Shown here piece by piece: positions 37,190 through 46,172 of a stretch of 64,000 bases of DNA (positions within the stretch are counted from its first letter, which is position 1; each line of letters begins with the position of its first letter). Location of the stretch: positions 372,001 through 436,000 of the forward strand of contig NZ_QAOG01000002.1 in assembly GCF_003050705.1 (NCBI RefSeq). The letters run 5' to 3'. The position numbers and the translations under genes were made by a program. The notes under the pieces are model-generated. The model made no database searches, had not been told where the DNA came from, and saw only the letters and a list, made by a program, of their open reading frames with translations. Source of the stretch: Sphingomonas aurantiaca (GTDB lineage: Bacteria > Pseudomonadota > Alphaproteobacteria > Sphingomonadales > Sphingomonadaceae).

Positions 37190-38914
37190 ATGACGCTCTA
37201 TACCCGTTTCGCCGCGCATATCGATGCGGCGCTCGACACGCTGACCGCGGCCGGAACGCTGCCGGACGGGCTCGATCGTAAGAACGTGACGGTCGAGCCG
37301 CCGCGCGACACGAGCCACGGCGATCTCGCGACCAACGCCGCGATGGTGCTCGCCAAGCCCGCCAAGACCAATCCGCGCGTGCTGGCCGATGCGCTGGTGG
37401 CCGAGCTGTCGAAGCTCGAGGACGTCGCCTCGGCAAGCGTTGCAGGGCCCGGCTTCATCAACATGAAGCTGACCGACGACGCGTGGCGCGCCGAGCTGGC
37501 GGCGATCCCGGCGGCGGGGGCGGATTACGGCCGGTCGACGCAGGGCGCGGGGATCACGGTCAATATCGAATATGTCTCGGCCAACCCCACGGGGCCGATG
37601 CACATGGGGCATTGCCGCGGCGCGGTCGTCGGCGATGCGCTGGCCAGCCTGCTCGAATTCGCCGGGCACCGCGTGATCCGCGAATATTATGTCAATGATG
37701 CGGGCGGCCAGGTCGACGTGCTCGCACGCTCGGTTCACCTGCGCTACCGCGAGGCGCTGGGCGAGACCGTCGAGATCCCCGAGGGGCTGTACCCCGGCGA
37801 CTATCTCGTCCCCGTCGGCCAGTCGCTCGCCACCGAATATGGCGATCGCTATGTCGGTGCGCCCGAGAGCGAATGGCTCGCGATCTTCCGTACGCAGGCG
37901 GTCGCCGCGATGATGGTGATGATCCGCGCCGATCTCGCGCTGCTCGGGATCGAGCATGAGGTCTTCTCGTCCGAAGCCGAGCTGCAGGCGGCGAAGAAGC
38001 CCGAGGCGGCCGAGGCGGAGCTGCGGTCGCGCGACCTGGTGTATGACGGCGTGCTCGAGGCGCCCAAGGGTGAGACGCCCGACGACTGGGAGCCGGTCGA
38101 GCTGCCGCTGTTCCGCTCGACCCAGTTCGGCGACGACCAGGATCGGCCGATCAAGAAGTCGAACGGGTCGTGGACCTATTTCGGCGCCGATCTCGCTTAT
38201 CATTTCCAGAAGAGCCAGAGCGCCGATCAGCTGATCGACATCTGGGGCGCGGACCATGGTGGCACGGTCAAGCGGATCGTCGCGGCGGTCGCGGCGCTAA
38301 CCGGCGGCAAGACTCGGTTCGACGTGAAGCTCGTCCAGATGGTCCGCCTGCTGCGCAACGGCGAGCCGGTGAAGATGTCGAAGCGGTCGGGCAATTTCGT
38401 CACGCTGGCCGATGTCGTGCGCGAAGTGGGCAAGGACGTCGTGCGCTTCACGATGCTGACGCGGCGCTCCGACGCGCAGATGGATTTCGACTTCGCCAAG
38501 GTGGTCGAGGCGTCGAAGGACAACCCAGTTTTCTACGTCCAGTATGCGCATGCGCGGATCGCATCGCTGCATCGGCGCGCGGAAGAGGCGGGAATTACAC
38601 CTATTTCTGCCGATTTGTCCCGGCTTGATACGGACGAACTGGCGTTGGTGCAGCTTGCGGCACAGTTTCCGCGGCTCGTCGAGATCGCCTCGACGGCGCG
38701 CGAACCGCATAGAATCGCGTTTTATCTCTATGACTTGGCAGCGGCGTTTCATGCCTTGTGGAACGTCGGCAACGACCGTCCCGATCGCCGTTTCCTGGTG
38801 ATCGAGGATCCGCAGGCGACCGCGGCACGGCTTTTCTTGGCGTCCGCTATAGGGCAGATTATTCATAACGGCCTCGCCATTATGGGTGTCGAAGCGGTTT
38901 CGGAGATGAAGTGA
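37190..38914 (+). CDS. argS: Arginyl-tRNA synthetase
   Basis: Class I aminoacyl-tRNA synthetase, 574 residues. The N-terminal Add-1-type domain is followed by NPTGPMHMGHCRGAVVGD, with the HIGH-like HMGH near residue 137. VKMSKRSGN near 394 is the KMSKS loop, and the C-terminal anticodon-binding helical domain contains FYVQYAHARIASL and the usual LASAIGQIIHNGLAIMGVEA ending. The SPOR gene follows with a 1-base overlap (TGATG), so the two are probably coupled. Confidence 0.97.
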   Translation: MTLYTRFAAHIDAALDTLTAAGTLPDGLDRKNVTVEPPRDTSHGDLATNAAMVLAKPAKTNPRVLADALVAELSKLEDVASASVAGPGFINMKLTDDAWRAELAAIPAAGADYGRSTQGAGITVNIEYVSANPTGPMHMGHCRGAVVGDALASLLEFAGHRVIREYYVNDAGGQVDVLARSVHLRYREALGETVEIPEGLYPGDYLVPVGQSLATEYGDRYVGAPESEWLAIFRTQAVAAMMVMIRADLALLGIEHEVFSSEAELQAAKKPEAAEAELRSRDLVYDGVLEAPKGETPDDWEPVELPLFRSTQFGDDQDRPIKKSNGSWTYFGADLAYHFQKSQSADQLIDIWGADHGGTVKRIVAAVAALTGGKTRFDVKLVQMVRLLRNGEPVKMSKRSGNFVTLADVVREVGKDVVRFTMLTRRSDAQMDFDFAKVVEASKDNPVFYVQYAHARIASLHRRAEEAGITPISADLSRLDTDELALVQLAAQFPRLVEIASTAREPHRIAFYLYDLAAAFHALWNVGNDRPDRRFLVIEDPQATAARLFLASAIGQIIHNGLAIMGVEAVSEMK

Positions 38915-39633
38915 TGGCCGAAGACATGGATCTGCGCGAGGAAGACCGGCTCCCCTGGCTCGAAACCGTCGAACCCGATGATGAGGATACGGTCGGCATC
39001 GGCCGCGTCATCGCGCTCGTCGTGCTGGGCCTCGCGGTGCTCGCGGCGATCATCTTCGGCATCTACAAGCTGCAGCAGCGCGCGCCCACGGGTGACGGCC
39101 AGCTGATCGCGGCGCAGGAGGGCGATTATAAGGTCAAGCCCGAGGACGCCGGCGGCATGAAGGTCAAGGGCGAGGGCGAGTCGGCGATCGCGACGAGCGC
39201 GGGCAAGTCGGGCAACGGCGCGATCGACCTGCGCGGCGTGCCGGAAGCACCGGTAGCGGGCAAGCGCGCGGTTGCACCCAAGGCCGAAGACGCGGCGGGT
39301 CGCAACGCGGTCGCGCAGGTGCCGGCGTCGGGCGGGCGACTGGTCGCCGCCGCGCCGATGACTGCGGCGAAGGCGAACGGTGCGGGCGCGGGGACGGGTG
39401 GATCGCTGGTCCAGCTGGGCGCGTATCCGAGCGAGGCTGTCGCCAACGCCGCGTGGACGAACTTCTCGAAGCGGTTCGCCTATGTCGGTGCGCTCGGCAA
39501 GTCGGTCCAGCCGGTCGCGACGGGTGGTCGCACGCTGTATCGCCTGCGGGTCAATGCGGGCAGCGCGAACCAGGCGGCGGACATCTGCGGTCGTCTGCGT
39601 GTTGCTGGCGAGACCTGCTTCGTCGCGAGCTGA
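38914..39633 (+). CDS. SPOR domain membrane protein
   Basis: 239 residues. A cytoplasmic acidic segment is followed by one membrane helix (about 32-52: VIALVVLGLAVLAAIIFGI), a low-complexity linker and a C-terminal SPOR domain (about 160-238: SLVQLGAYPSEAVANAAWTNF to GRLRVAGETCFV). Expected to bind septal peptidoglycan lacking stem peptides. The argS-SPOR pair is conserved in alphaproteobacteria, where nagZ, scpA and scpB usually follow; here they do not. GGAG lies 8 bp before the ATG. Confidence 0.9.
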   Translation: MAEDMDLREEDRLPWLETVEPDDEDTVGIGRVIALVVLGLAVLAAIIFGIYKLQQRAPTGDGQLIAAQEGDYKVKPEDAGGMKVKGEGESAIATSAGKSGNGAIDLRGVPEAPVAGKRAVAPKAEDAAGRNAVAQVPASGGRLVAAAPMTAAKANGAGAGTGGSLVQLGAYPSEAVANAAWTNFSKRFAYVGALGKSVQPVATGGRTLYRLRVNAGSANQAADICGRLRVAGETCFVAS

Positions 39634-40101
39634 CGCGGCGGTATCGTCGGGGATTGCCGCTTTGGGTTCGGGCGCCGACGATCGTTCGTCGGCGTCGCCT
39701 TTGGCGGGTGCGGGTCGGTTGTTTGAGGATGGTGCGAGGTTTGGACGGTAAGAGGCCGATCGGCTGCCCCTGTGTCAGTCGATAGCGCTTCGAATAGGCC
39801 TAGGACGCCGTCAGCGACTCTGGCGTGCGGGTGTACTGGATCGGTCCGCTCCATGAGCGTCAACCGTCATAGCCTAGTTTACAGGCGCCACACCAACTGG
39901 CGCAGAGCCATCGGCAGGTCGCTCACGACTGCCGGTCACTCTACAACGAATTCATCGGGACCGCGTCAGGTTCGACCCTAAATCTCGGATGGCAACAGCC
40001 GACGCCGTTCCGTTGCGCAGGCACGGGAGACGGTCTGGATAGCAGCGCGGCGCATCCAGTCCTCGAAACCGGCCGGGTCGCGTCTGCGCCCGGGCCCGGC
40101 C
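39634..40101. other. Gene-free stretch after argS-SPOR
   Basis: 468 bp with no convincing gene on either strand. It contains a hairpin with a 9-bp stem (39673-39694) just after the SPOR gene, and a short 6-bp inverted repeat GCGCCA/TGGCGC at 39886-39904. Base composition is slightly less GC-rich than the neighbours near 39.78-39.97 kb. No remnant of nagZ was recognised. Confidence 0.55.
39673..39694 (+). terminator. Hairpin after the SPOR gene, possible terminator
   Basis: Perfect 9-bp stem CGCCGACGA / TCGTCGGCG with a TCGT loop, about 40 bp after the SPOR stop and followed by a weak CCTTT. Likely end of the argS transcript. Confidence 0.45.
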
Positions 40102-40371
40102 TCAGATCGAGCGGCGATGCTTTCCGCCGTATTTGCGGCCGATATAGTCGCCGATCTGCGCAACTTCGGTGGCGGCAGCGCGCGCACCGGTAACCTGGCA
40201 TGGCAGTGGATCGCTGTCGTGGTTGTTCGCACGGCGCTTCACGGTTTCGCACAGCTCTTCAATGTCGGCGCGCGTCAGGACGTTCTTCTCGCGCAACAGG
40301 CATATCAGGCTTTGCAGGATCACGAGGTTCTTGTCCTCGGGATCGGTTTGGAGTTCCGGGTATGTGGCCAT
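40102..40371 (-). CDS. Hypothetical 89-residue helical protein
   Basis: A start at 40371 is supported by GAGGAGA placed 7-8 bp upstream. The protein begins MATYPELQTDPEDKNLVILQ and has amphipathic helices (LICLLREKNVLTRADIEELCETVKRR), with a basic end KYGGKHRRSI. Three Cys are present. I do not recognise the family. It reads toward the gene-free stretch and lies upstream of nothing obvious; glpD begins 65 bp away on the same strand at its far side. Confidence 0.65.
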   Translation of the reverse strand: MATYPELQTDPEDKNLVILQSLICLLREKNVLTRADIEELCETVKRRANNHDSDPLPCQVTGARAAATEVAQIGDYIGRKYGGKHRRSI

Positions 40372-40436
40372 CTGAGGTCTCCTCTCACCAATGCAGAGAG
40401 GATATGCCGAATGTGCGAACAAGCAAGCTGTAAGAA

Positions 40437-41912
40437 TTACCTAGAGAAGTTGCGCTGCCACCATGCCTCGAACGAGTCCTGCTGATCCCGGCTGAGCGCG
40501 AGCCCGATCTTGCTGCGGCGCAGCAATGCATCTTCGGGTATCCTCGCCCATTCGCGATCGTGCATCCAGCGCGCCTCGAGCTCGGTCAGGCCGGCACCGA
40601 GGTCGACGCCGAGGCCCGCTTCGTCGGTGACGCCCGCGAGCATCTCGTCGAGCAACGCGCCATAGGCGTGCGCCATCCGTTCGCTGCGCGCGTCGCCGAG
40701 GAACGGCCACCGCTTGCGGACCTGCGCGAGGTAGGTTGCGAAGGGCGGGATGCTGCCCCCCGGAAAGGCGCGGTCGCGTGTCGTCTGGCGCGCGGTGATG
40801 CCGAGCGTGGGGGCGATCTTTTCGAGGACTTCCTCGGCGAGGTGGCGCGCGGTGGTGATCTTGCCGCCGAACACCGACAGCAGGGGCGCGGCGCCGGTGT
40901 CGCCGAGCGTATCGAGTTCGAGGACATAGTCGCGCGTGACCGCCTTGGCTTCGCTGGCGCCGTCGTCATAGAGCGGGCGGACGCCGGACCAGGTCGAGGT
41001 GACGTCGGCGGGGGTGATCTGGCGGGTGAAATGCTGGTTCGCGGCGTCGCAGAGATACGCGATTTCGCCGTCGTCGATCACCGCATCCTCGGGACGATCG
41101 ACCGGGACATCGGTCGTGCCGATCTCGGTCTGGCCCTGATAGGGGATCGCGAAGACGATGCGGCGGTCGGCGAGCTGGAGGATATAGGCGTGATCGCCCT
41201 CGTACAGCTTGGGCACGACGATGTGGCTGCCCTTGACCAGCCGGACCCCCGCGCTGGCGTTGATCCCGAGGCGCCCGAGCAGTTCCGCGACCCAGGGGCC
41301 GGCGGCGTTGACCAGCGCGCGCGCGGTGATGTCGCGTCCGTCGGACAGCGTCGCGCGCCACACCGCGCCATCGCGGCGTGCGGTGACGAGTTCGGTGCGG
41401 ACGGCGATCTCCGCGCCTGCGTTATGCGCGTCCATCGCATTGAGAACGGTGAGCCGGGAATCGTCGACGAACGCGTCGGAATAGATGAAGCCGCGTGCGC
41501 CGTTCTTAAGCGGCGCGGTATAGGCGGTGTCGGCCTTGCGGAGGCCGCGCGAGCGCTTGAGCGTCATGCGACCGCCGAGAAAGTCGTAGAGGTACAGCCC
41601 GAGCCGGACCATCCACCAGGGGCGGACCGCATTTTCGTGTGGCAGGACGAAGCGCATCGGCCGGATGATGTGCGGCGCGGCCTTTACGAGCCGCTCGCGC
41701 TCGCGCAGCGCCTCGGCGACCAGCTTGAAGTCGTAATATTCGAGGTAGCGCAGGCCCCCATGGATTAGCTTGGTCGAGGCTGACGAGGTCGCGCCGGCAA
41801 GGTCGCCCTTTTCGACGAGCAGGACCGAGAGGCCGTTCAGCGTGGCTTCGCGGGCGATCGCTGCGCCGTTGATGCCGCCGCCGACGATGAGAATGTCATA
41901 ACTTTGCGTCAT
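40437..41912 (-). CDS. glpD: Aerobic glycerol-3-phosphate dehydrogenase
   Basis: Membrane-associated FAD enzyme, 491 residues, oxidising glycerol-3-phosphate to dihydroxyacetone phosphate and passing electrons to quinone. DILIVGGGINGAAIAREATLNG is the FAD-binding Rossmann motif. SASTKLIHGGLRYLEYYDFKLV, VNAAGPWV, GTTDVP and TTARHLAEEVLEKI are family blocks. It is divergent from rnr with 47 bp between starts. No glpK, glpF or glpR is in the window. Confidence 0.95.
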   Translation of the reverse strand: MTQSYDILIVGGGINGAAIAREATLNGLSVLLVEKGDLAGATSSASTKLIHGGLRYLEYYDFKLVAEALRERERLVKAAPHIIRPMRFVLPHENAVRPWWMVRLGLYLYDFLGGRMTLKRSRGLRKADTAYTAPLKNGARGFIYSDAFVDDSRLTVLNAMDAHNAGAEIAVRTELVTARRDGAVWRATLSDGRDITARALVNAAGPWVAELLGRLGINASAGVRLVKGSHIVVPKLYEGDHAYILQLADRRIVFAIPYQGQTEIGTTDVPVDRPEDAVIDDGEIAYLCDAANQHFTRQITPADVTSTWSGVRPLYDDGASEAKAVTRDYVLELDTLGDTGAAPLLSVFGGKITTARHLAEEVLEKIAPTLGITARQTTRDRAFPGGSIPPFATYLAQVRKRWPFLGDARSERMAHAYGALLDEMLAGVTDEAGLGVDLGAGLTELEARWMHDREWARIPEDALLRRSKIGLALSRDQQDSFEAWWQRNFSR

Positions 41913-41959
41913 GTCCCGCTACTTAGCCGTTTGGTAAAGCCGAGCCTACCGACTATCTC

Positions 41960-44185
41960 TTGGGCATGTACAAACCAAAAGCCGGTCTTCCGACGCGCGA
42001 GCAGATCCTCGACTTCATCGCCACCTCCGACGTGCCCGCGGGCAAACGCGAGATCGCCAAGGGCTTCGGGCTCAGCGCGCAGGACAAGATCGGGCTGAAG
42101 GCGCTGTTGAAAGACATGGCCGACGAGGGGCTGATCGACAGCGCCCCTGGTCGCGCGTTCCACAAGATGGGCGGCGTGCCCAAGGTCACCGTGCTGCGGA
42201 TCGCCGATGTCGACGATGGCGGCAACGTCTGGGCGGTGCCCGAGCGCTGGGAGGCGGAAGGCGTACCGCCGCCGCGGCTGCGCGTGCGCGAACGCAAGCG
42301 TGGCGCGCTGGGTGTCGGCGAGCGAATTCTCGCGCGCACCGAGGTGGCCGGGAATGGCTGGATTGCGCATCCGATGAAGGTGCTCGCGCCCGCCTCCGAA
42401 CAGGTATTGGGCGTGCTGCGTGAAGACGGGGGACGGCTCTGGCTGACCGGCGTCGACAAGCGCGAGCGGCGCGAGTTCGCGGTGGCGGATGCGGGCGGTG
42501 CCGCGCCGGGCGATCTGGTGCTGGCGGAACTCGCGGGCAAGCCGCCCAAGATCGCCGCGCGCGTCGTCTCGAAACTCGGCGATCCGTTTGCGGCGCGCAG
42601 CTTCTCGCTGATCGCGATCCACAAGCTGGGCATTCCCGACGTCTTCTCGCAGGAAGCGCTCGACGAGGCGGAGCGGGTGTCGAAACTGCCGCTGGGGGAG
42701 GGGCGCGAGGACTTGCGCGACGTGCCGATCGTCGCGATCGATCCCGAGGATGCGCGCGATCATGACGATGCGGTGTGGGCGGAGGCGGATGACGATCCCG
42801 CCAATGCGGGCGGCTGGAAGGCGATCGTCGCGATCGCCGATGTCAGCTTCTACGTGCGGCCGAAATCGGAGGTCGATCGCGAGGCGCGGCGTCGCGGGAA
42901 CTCGGTGTATTTCCCCGACCGGGTCGTGTCGATGCTGCCCGAGATCCTGTCGGCAGAGGTCTGTTCGCTGAAGGAAGGCGCGGATCGCGCGGCGCTCGCC
43001 TGCCATTTGCGGATCGGCAAGGATGGATCGCTCAAGTCGTGGCGTTTCACGCGCGCGGTGGTGCGGATCGCGGCGAACCTGGCGTATGAAGAGGCGCAGG
43101 CGGCGATCGACGGTACGCTCGACCTCGATCTGACCGAGTCCGTGCTGCGTCCCCTCTGGGCGTGCTGGCAGTCGCTCGCGAAGGCGCGCAATGCGCGGGC
43201 GCCGCTCGATCTCGATTTGCCCGAGCGCCGGGTGGTGCTCGACGAGCAGGGGCGGATCATGTCGGTGTCGCCGCGCGAACGGCTCGATGCGCACCGGCTG
43301 ATCGAGGACTATATGATCGCCGCCAACGTCGCCGCCGCCAAGGCGCTCGAGGCGAAGAAGGCGGCGGTGATGTACCGCATCCACGAGCCGCCGAGCCGCG
43401 AAAAGATGATGGCGCTGAAGGAGTATCTCGAAACGTTCGACGTGCCGTTCGCGCTTGGGCAGGTCGTCCGCCCGGCGACGTTCAACCACATCATCGAGCG
43501 GATCGGCGATGCCGATTTTCGCCCGCAGGTGATGGAGCAGATCCTTCGCACGCAGACGCAGGCCTATTATGCGCCGGGCAACCATGGGCATTTCGGGCTG
43601 AGTCTGGGCAGCTACGCGCACTTCACCTCGCCGATCCGGCGTTATGCGGATCTGCTCGTGCATCGCTCACTGGTGTCCGCCTACGGGCTGGGCGAGGGCG
43701 GATTGCCGGCGGACGATACGGCCAACATGGAGTCGGTCGGCGAGATCATCAGCCGGCTCGAGCGCCGCGCGATGGAGGCCGAGCGCGACACCACCGACCG
43801 CTATGTCGCGGCGTTCCTGTCGGAGCGAGTCGGGCAGGTGATGGATGTGCGCATCACCGGCGTCACCAATTTCGGCTTCTTCGCGACGGTCGAGGGGATT
43901 GGCGGCGACGGGCTGATGCCGGTGCGCGATCTGGGCGGCGAGTATTTCCGCTTCGACGAGGGCGCGCGCACGCTGACCGGCGAGCATAGCGGCGACGTCT
44001 TCGCGCAAGGGCAGACGCTGGAGTTGCGGCTCGCGGAGGCGAACCCGGTATCGGGGGCGCTGCGGTTCGAGATGCCCGAGGGGAAGGGGGCTGCTCCTCC
44101 GATGCGTGGCGGGCGCAAGCCGGTGCGCGAGATCAAGCATCGCGGGCGGCCGATGAACATCCGTCACAAGGGCAAGCGCCGTTAG
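41960..44185 (+). CDS. rnr: Ribonuclease R
   Basis: 3'-5' exoribonuclease, 741 residues, able to degrade structured RNA. An N-terminal winged-helix/cold-shock part precedes the RNB catalytic domain (about 240-580). The domain carries DPEDARDHDDAV near residue 260-271, supplying the metal-binding aspartates, and later SLGSYAHFTSPIRRYADLLVHR. An S1 domain follows (about 625-710: GQVMDVRITGVTNFGFFATVEG). The C-terminal tail is Lys/Arg-rich (KHRGRPMNIRHKGKRR), as is usual. Confidence 0.95.
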   Translation: MGMYKPKAGLPTREQILDFIATSDVPAGKREIAKGFGLSAQDKIGLKALLKDMADEGLIDSAPGRAFHKMGGVPKVTVLRIADVDDGGNVWAVPERWEAEGVPPPRLRVRERKRGALGVGERILARTEVAGNGWIAHPMKVLAPASEQVLGVLREDGGRLWLTGVDKRERREFAVADAGGAAPGDLVLAELAGKPPKIAARVVSKLGDPFAARSFSLIAIHKLGIPDVFSQEALDEAERVSKLPLGEGREDLRDVPIVAIDPEDARDHDDAVWAEADDDPANAGGWKAIVAIADVSFYVRPKSEVDREARRRGNSVYFPDRVVSMLPEILSAEVCSLKEGADRAALACHLRIGKDGSLKSWRFTRAVVRIAANLAYEEAQAAIDGTLDLDLTESVLRPLWACWQSLAKARNARAPLDLDLPERRVVLDEQGRIMSVSPRERLDAHRLIEDYMIAANVAAAKALEAKKAAVMYRIHEPPSREKMMALKEYLETFDVPFALGQVVRPATFNHIIERIGDADFRPQVMEQILRTQTQAYYAPGNHGHFGLSLGSYAHFTSPIRRYADLLVHRSLVSAYGLGEGGLPADDTANMESVGEIISRLERRAMEAERDTTDRYVAAFLSERVGQVMDVRITGVTNFGFFATVEGIGGDGLMPVRDLGGEYFRFDEGARTLTGEHSGDVFAQGQTLELRLAEANPVSGALRFEMPEGKGAAPPMRGGRKPVREIKHRGRPMNIRHKGKRR

Positions 44186-44236
44186 GATTTGGACAAGCCC
44201 CCCGCGCTATGCGACCGTGGCGCAGGGGAGACTGGC

Positions 44237-44533
44237 ATGCGGGGTTTCATTCTAGGCCGGTCGCGGCGGCGGATCATCAGCGATTTCGTCGCGGCGAAGG
44301 CGACGGCGGCGGATCGTGCGATCGCCTATGACGCGCAGGATCTGCGGACGTTTCGGCGGCTGTGCTCGTTCGGTGCGATCGTCGACGACGGGGCAGGGCG
44401 CTATCATCTCGATGCCCGCAAGCTCGGCGCGTTTCGAGGGGCGGTGCGCAGGCGGGCGGCGGTGATCGCGGCCGCATCTGGCGTCGTGGCGAGTGCTGCG
44501 GCCGCGGCAACGGTGTTCGCGCTGGCGGAGTGA
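44237..44533 (+). CDS. Hypothetical small membrane-anchored protein
   Basis: 98 residues from an ATG at 44237 with AGGGGAG 7-8 bp upstream. The N-terminal two thirds (MRGFILGRSRRRIISDFV, RTFRRLCSFGAIVDDGAGRYHLD) resembles a small helical DNA- or protein-binding unit. The last 28 residues form one Ala-rich membrane helix. It follows rnr by about 50 bp and may share its transcript. Not recognised. Confidence 0.6.
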   Translation: MRGFILGRSRRRIISDFVAAKATAADRAIAYDAQDLRTFRRLCSFGAIVDDGAGRYHLDARKLGAFRGAVRRRAAVIAAASGVVASAAAAATVFALAE

Positions 44534-44578
44534 TCGGGTTTTCTGGTCGGGCCCGGCCGCCGGTATCCTTTGCGCGGA

Positions 44579-45736
44579 TCAGCCGACCGTGAAGGTGAGC
44601 CCTGCCTTCGCCACGAGACGATCGCGCAGCTTCGTGCCCATGAGTGCGCCCGGCGTCCAGATGCCGCCATCGCCCTGCACATCCTGGACGAGGCACAAGG
44701 CCGCCTCCGCGATCATCTTGCTGGTCGAGCCATAGCCCGGATCGCGGTCGCCGGTGACGACCGAGTCGATCCGTGCGCCATCGGGCATGATGCCGACGAA
44801 CAGCAGGTCGTAATGGCCTGCGTCACGCTCTTCCTTGGACGGGCCTTCGCCGGGCTTGGGACCCTTGTCGCCCGAGAAGGGGTTGAACTTGGCGATCGCT
44901 TCGGCGGCCACCTTGCCGAGATCGCCGAGCCCGGCGACCATCATCTCGTCATAGACGAAGTCCGCGCCATAGGCCTCGCCGAGCAGGAAGTTGGTGCGGT
45001 GGACGTTCTTGGTGTTGATCGGTGCCATCACGAACGGCGCGACCCAGGCCGAGAGCGTCGTGTCATATTCGGGGAGCAGCCCGGTCGGCTGGTGCGGCCC
45101 CTGAAAGCCTGGGGTGAGCGCGAACGGGCTGGTCAGCAGCTTGACGATGCCGGGATCGCGCGCGGCGGCGGCGAGTGTCGCCTTGAGGCTGGCCGCGGTG
45201 CCGCCCGAGAACGTCCCCTGCATTTTTCGTACGCGACCTTTCACGCGGGGCGCGGGGCTGCCGTATTTGGCCTTTGCCGCATCCTGCAGCGTCAGTACGC
45301 CGAGATCGAAGGGGATGCTGTCGAACCCGCAGGAGAAGACGATGCGCGCACCGGTACGCGTCGCCTCGCCCTCATGCGCGTCGATCATGTGGCGCATCCA
45401 GGCGGGCTCGCCGCACAGATCAACATAAGCGGTGCCGGTCGCGGCGCACGCGGCGACGAGTGCGCTGCCGTAGAGCTGGTATGGGCCGACGGTCGAGATG
45501 ACGACGGTGGCGCGCTCGGCCATCGCGCGCAGGCTGGCGGGATCGTCCGACTCGGCGGTGACCAGCGGCGTGTCCGCGGGCGCACCGATCAGGTCGCGTA
45601 CCTCGTGAAGCTTCGCCAGCGACCGGCCCGCCATCGCCCAGCGGACGCCGCTCGGATAGGTCTGTGTCAGATATTCGGCGACCAGCCGACCGGTGAAGCC
45701 CGTCGCGCCGTAGATGACGATGTCGAAGTCGCGCAT
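44579..45736 (-). CDS. Saccharopine dehydrogenase-like NAD(P)-binding reductase
   Basis: 385 residues. The N-terminal Rossmann motif VIYGATGFTGRLVAEYL and the VISTVGPYQLYGSALVAACAATGTAYVDLCGEP block match the saccharopine-dehydrogenase-like family that includes trans-acting enoyl reductases of lipid synthesis. The substrate cannot be deduced; lipid or terpenoid reduction is likelier than lysine metabolism given the length and motif set. It stands alone, convergent with the 98-residue gene and divergent from the TfoX-N gene. Confidence 0.8.
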   Translation of the reverse strand: MRDFDIVIYGATGFTGRLVAEYLTQTYPSGVRWAMAGRSLAKLHEVRDLIGAPADTPLVTAESDDPASLRAMAERATVVISTVGPYQLYGSALVAACAATGTAYVDLCGEPAWMRHMIDAHEGEATRTGARIVFSCGFDSIPFDLGVLTLQDAAKAKYGSPAPRVKGRVRKMQGTFSGGTAASLKATLAAAARDPGIVKLLTSPFALTPGFQGPHQPTGLLPEYDTTLSAWVAPFVMAPINTKNVHRTNFLLGEAYGADFVYDEMMVAGLGDLGKVAAEAIAKFNPFSGDKGPKPGEGPSKEERDAGHYDLLFVGIMPDGARIDSVVTGDRDPGYGSTSKMIAEAALCLVQDVQGDGGIWTPGALMGTKLRDRLVAKAGLTFTVG

Positions 45737-45836
45737 ATCCGCCTCCTGTTTGCCCCCGGTTTGCGCTTCCGCTCATGGCATCGCAAGCGAAACGCAGCGA
45801 CTCGCCAAGCCTGCTTCGATCTGCGAGCATCGCCAA

Positions 45837-46172
45837 ATGGCCTCCGATCGCAAAACCGTCGCGTTCATCGTCGAGCAGCTCGCGGCGGCGGGCGACGTCT
45901 CCGCAAAGCCGATGTTCGGCGAATATGGCGTCTATTGCGACGGCAGGATGGTGGCGCTGGTCTGCGACGACCAGCTGTTCGTCAAGCCGACCCCCGGCGG
46001 CCGCGCATTCGCAGGCACGATCGACGAGGCGCCACCCTATCCGGGCGCGAAACCCTGCCTGCTCGTCGACGCCGATCGCTGGGACGATGCCGATTGGCTT
46101 GCCGAACTCGTCCGGATCTCGACCGCGGAACTGCCGCTGCCGAAACCCAAAAAGGCTAAGCCGCCTCGTTGA
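45837..46172 (+). CDS. TfoX N-terminal domain protein
   Basis: 111 residues forming a single TfoX-N domain, with VAFIVEQLAAAGDVSAKPMFGEYGVYCDGRMVALVCDDQLFVKPT as its core (split here only for description). Full-length TfoX regulates competence in gammaproteobacteria; single-domain versions are common in alphaproteobacteria with unknown roles. The C-terminus is Lys/Pro-rich. Its end overlaps the convergent ABC transporter gene by 17 bp. Confidence 0.85.
   Translation: MASDRKTVAFIVEQLAAAGDVSAKPMFGEYGVYCDGRMVALVCDDQLFVKPTPGGRAFAGTIDEAPPYPGAKPCLLVDADRWDDADWLAELVRISTAELPLPKPKKAKPPR

Noticed and set aside
39634..40101. tRNA or small RNA gene in the gap after the SPOR gene
   Set aside because: Only short hairpins are visible; no cloverleaf or acceptor-type ends.
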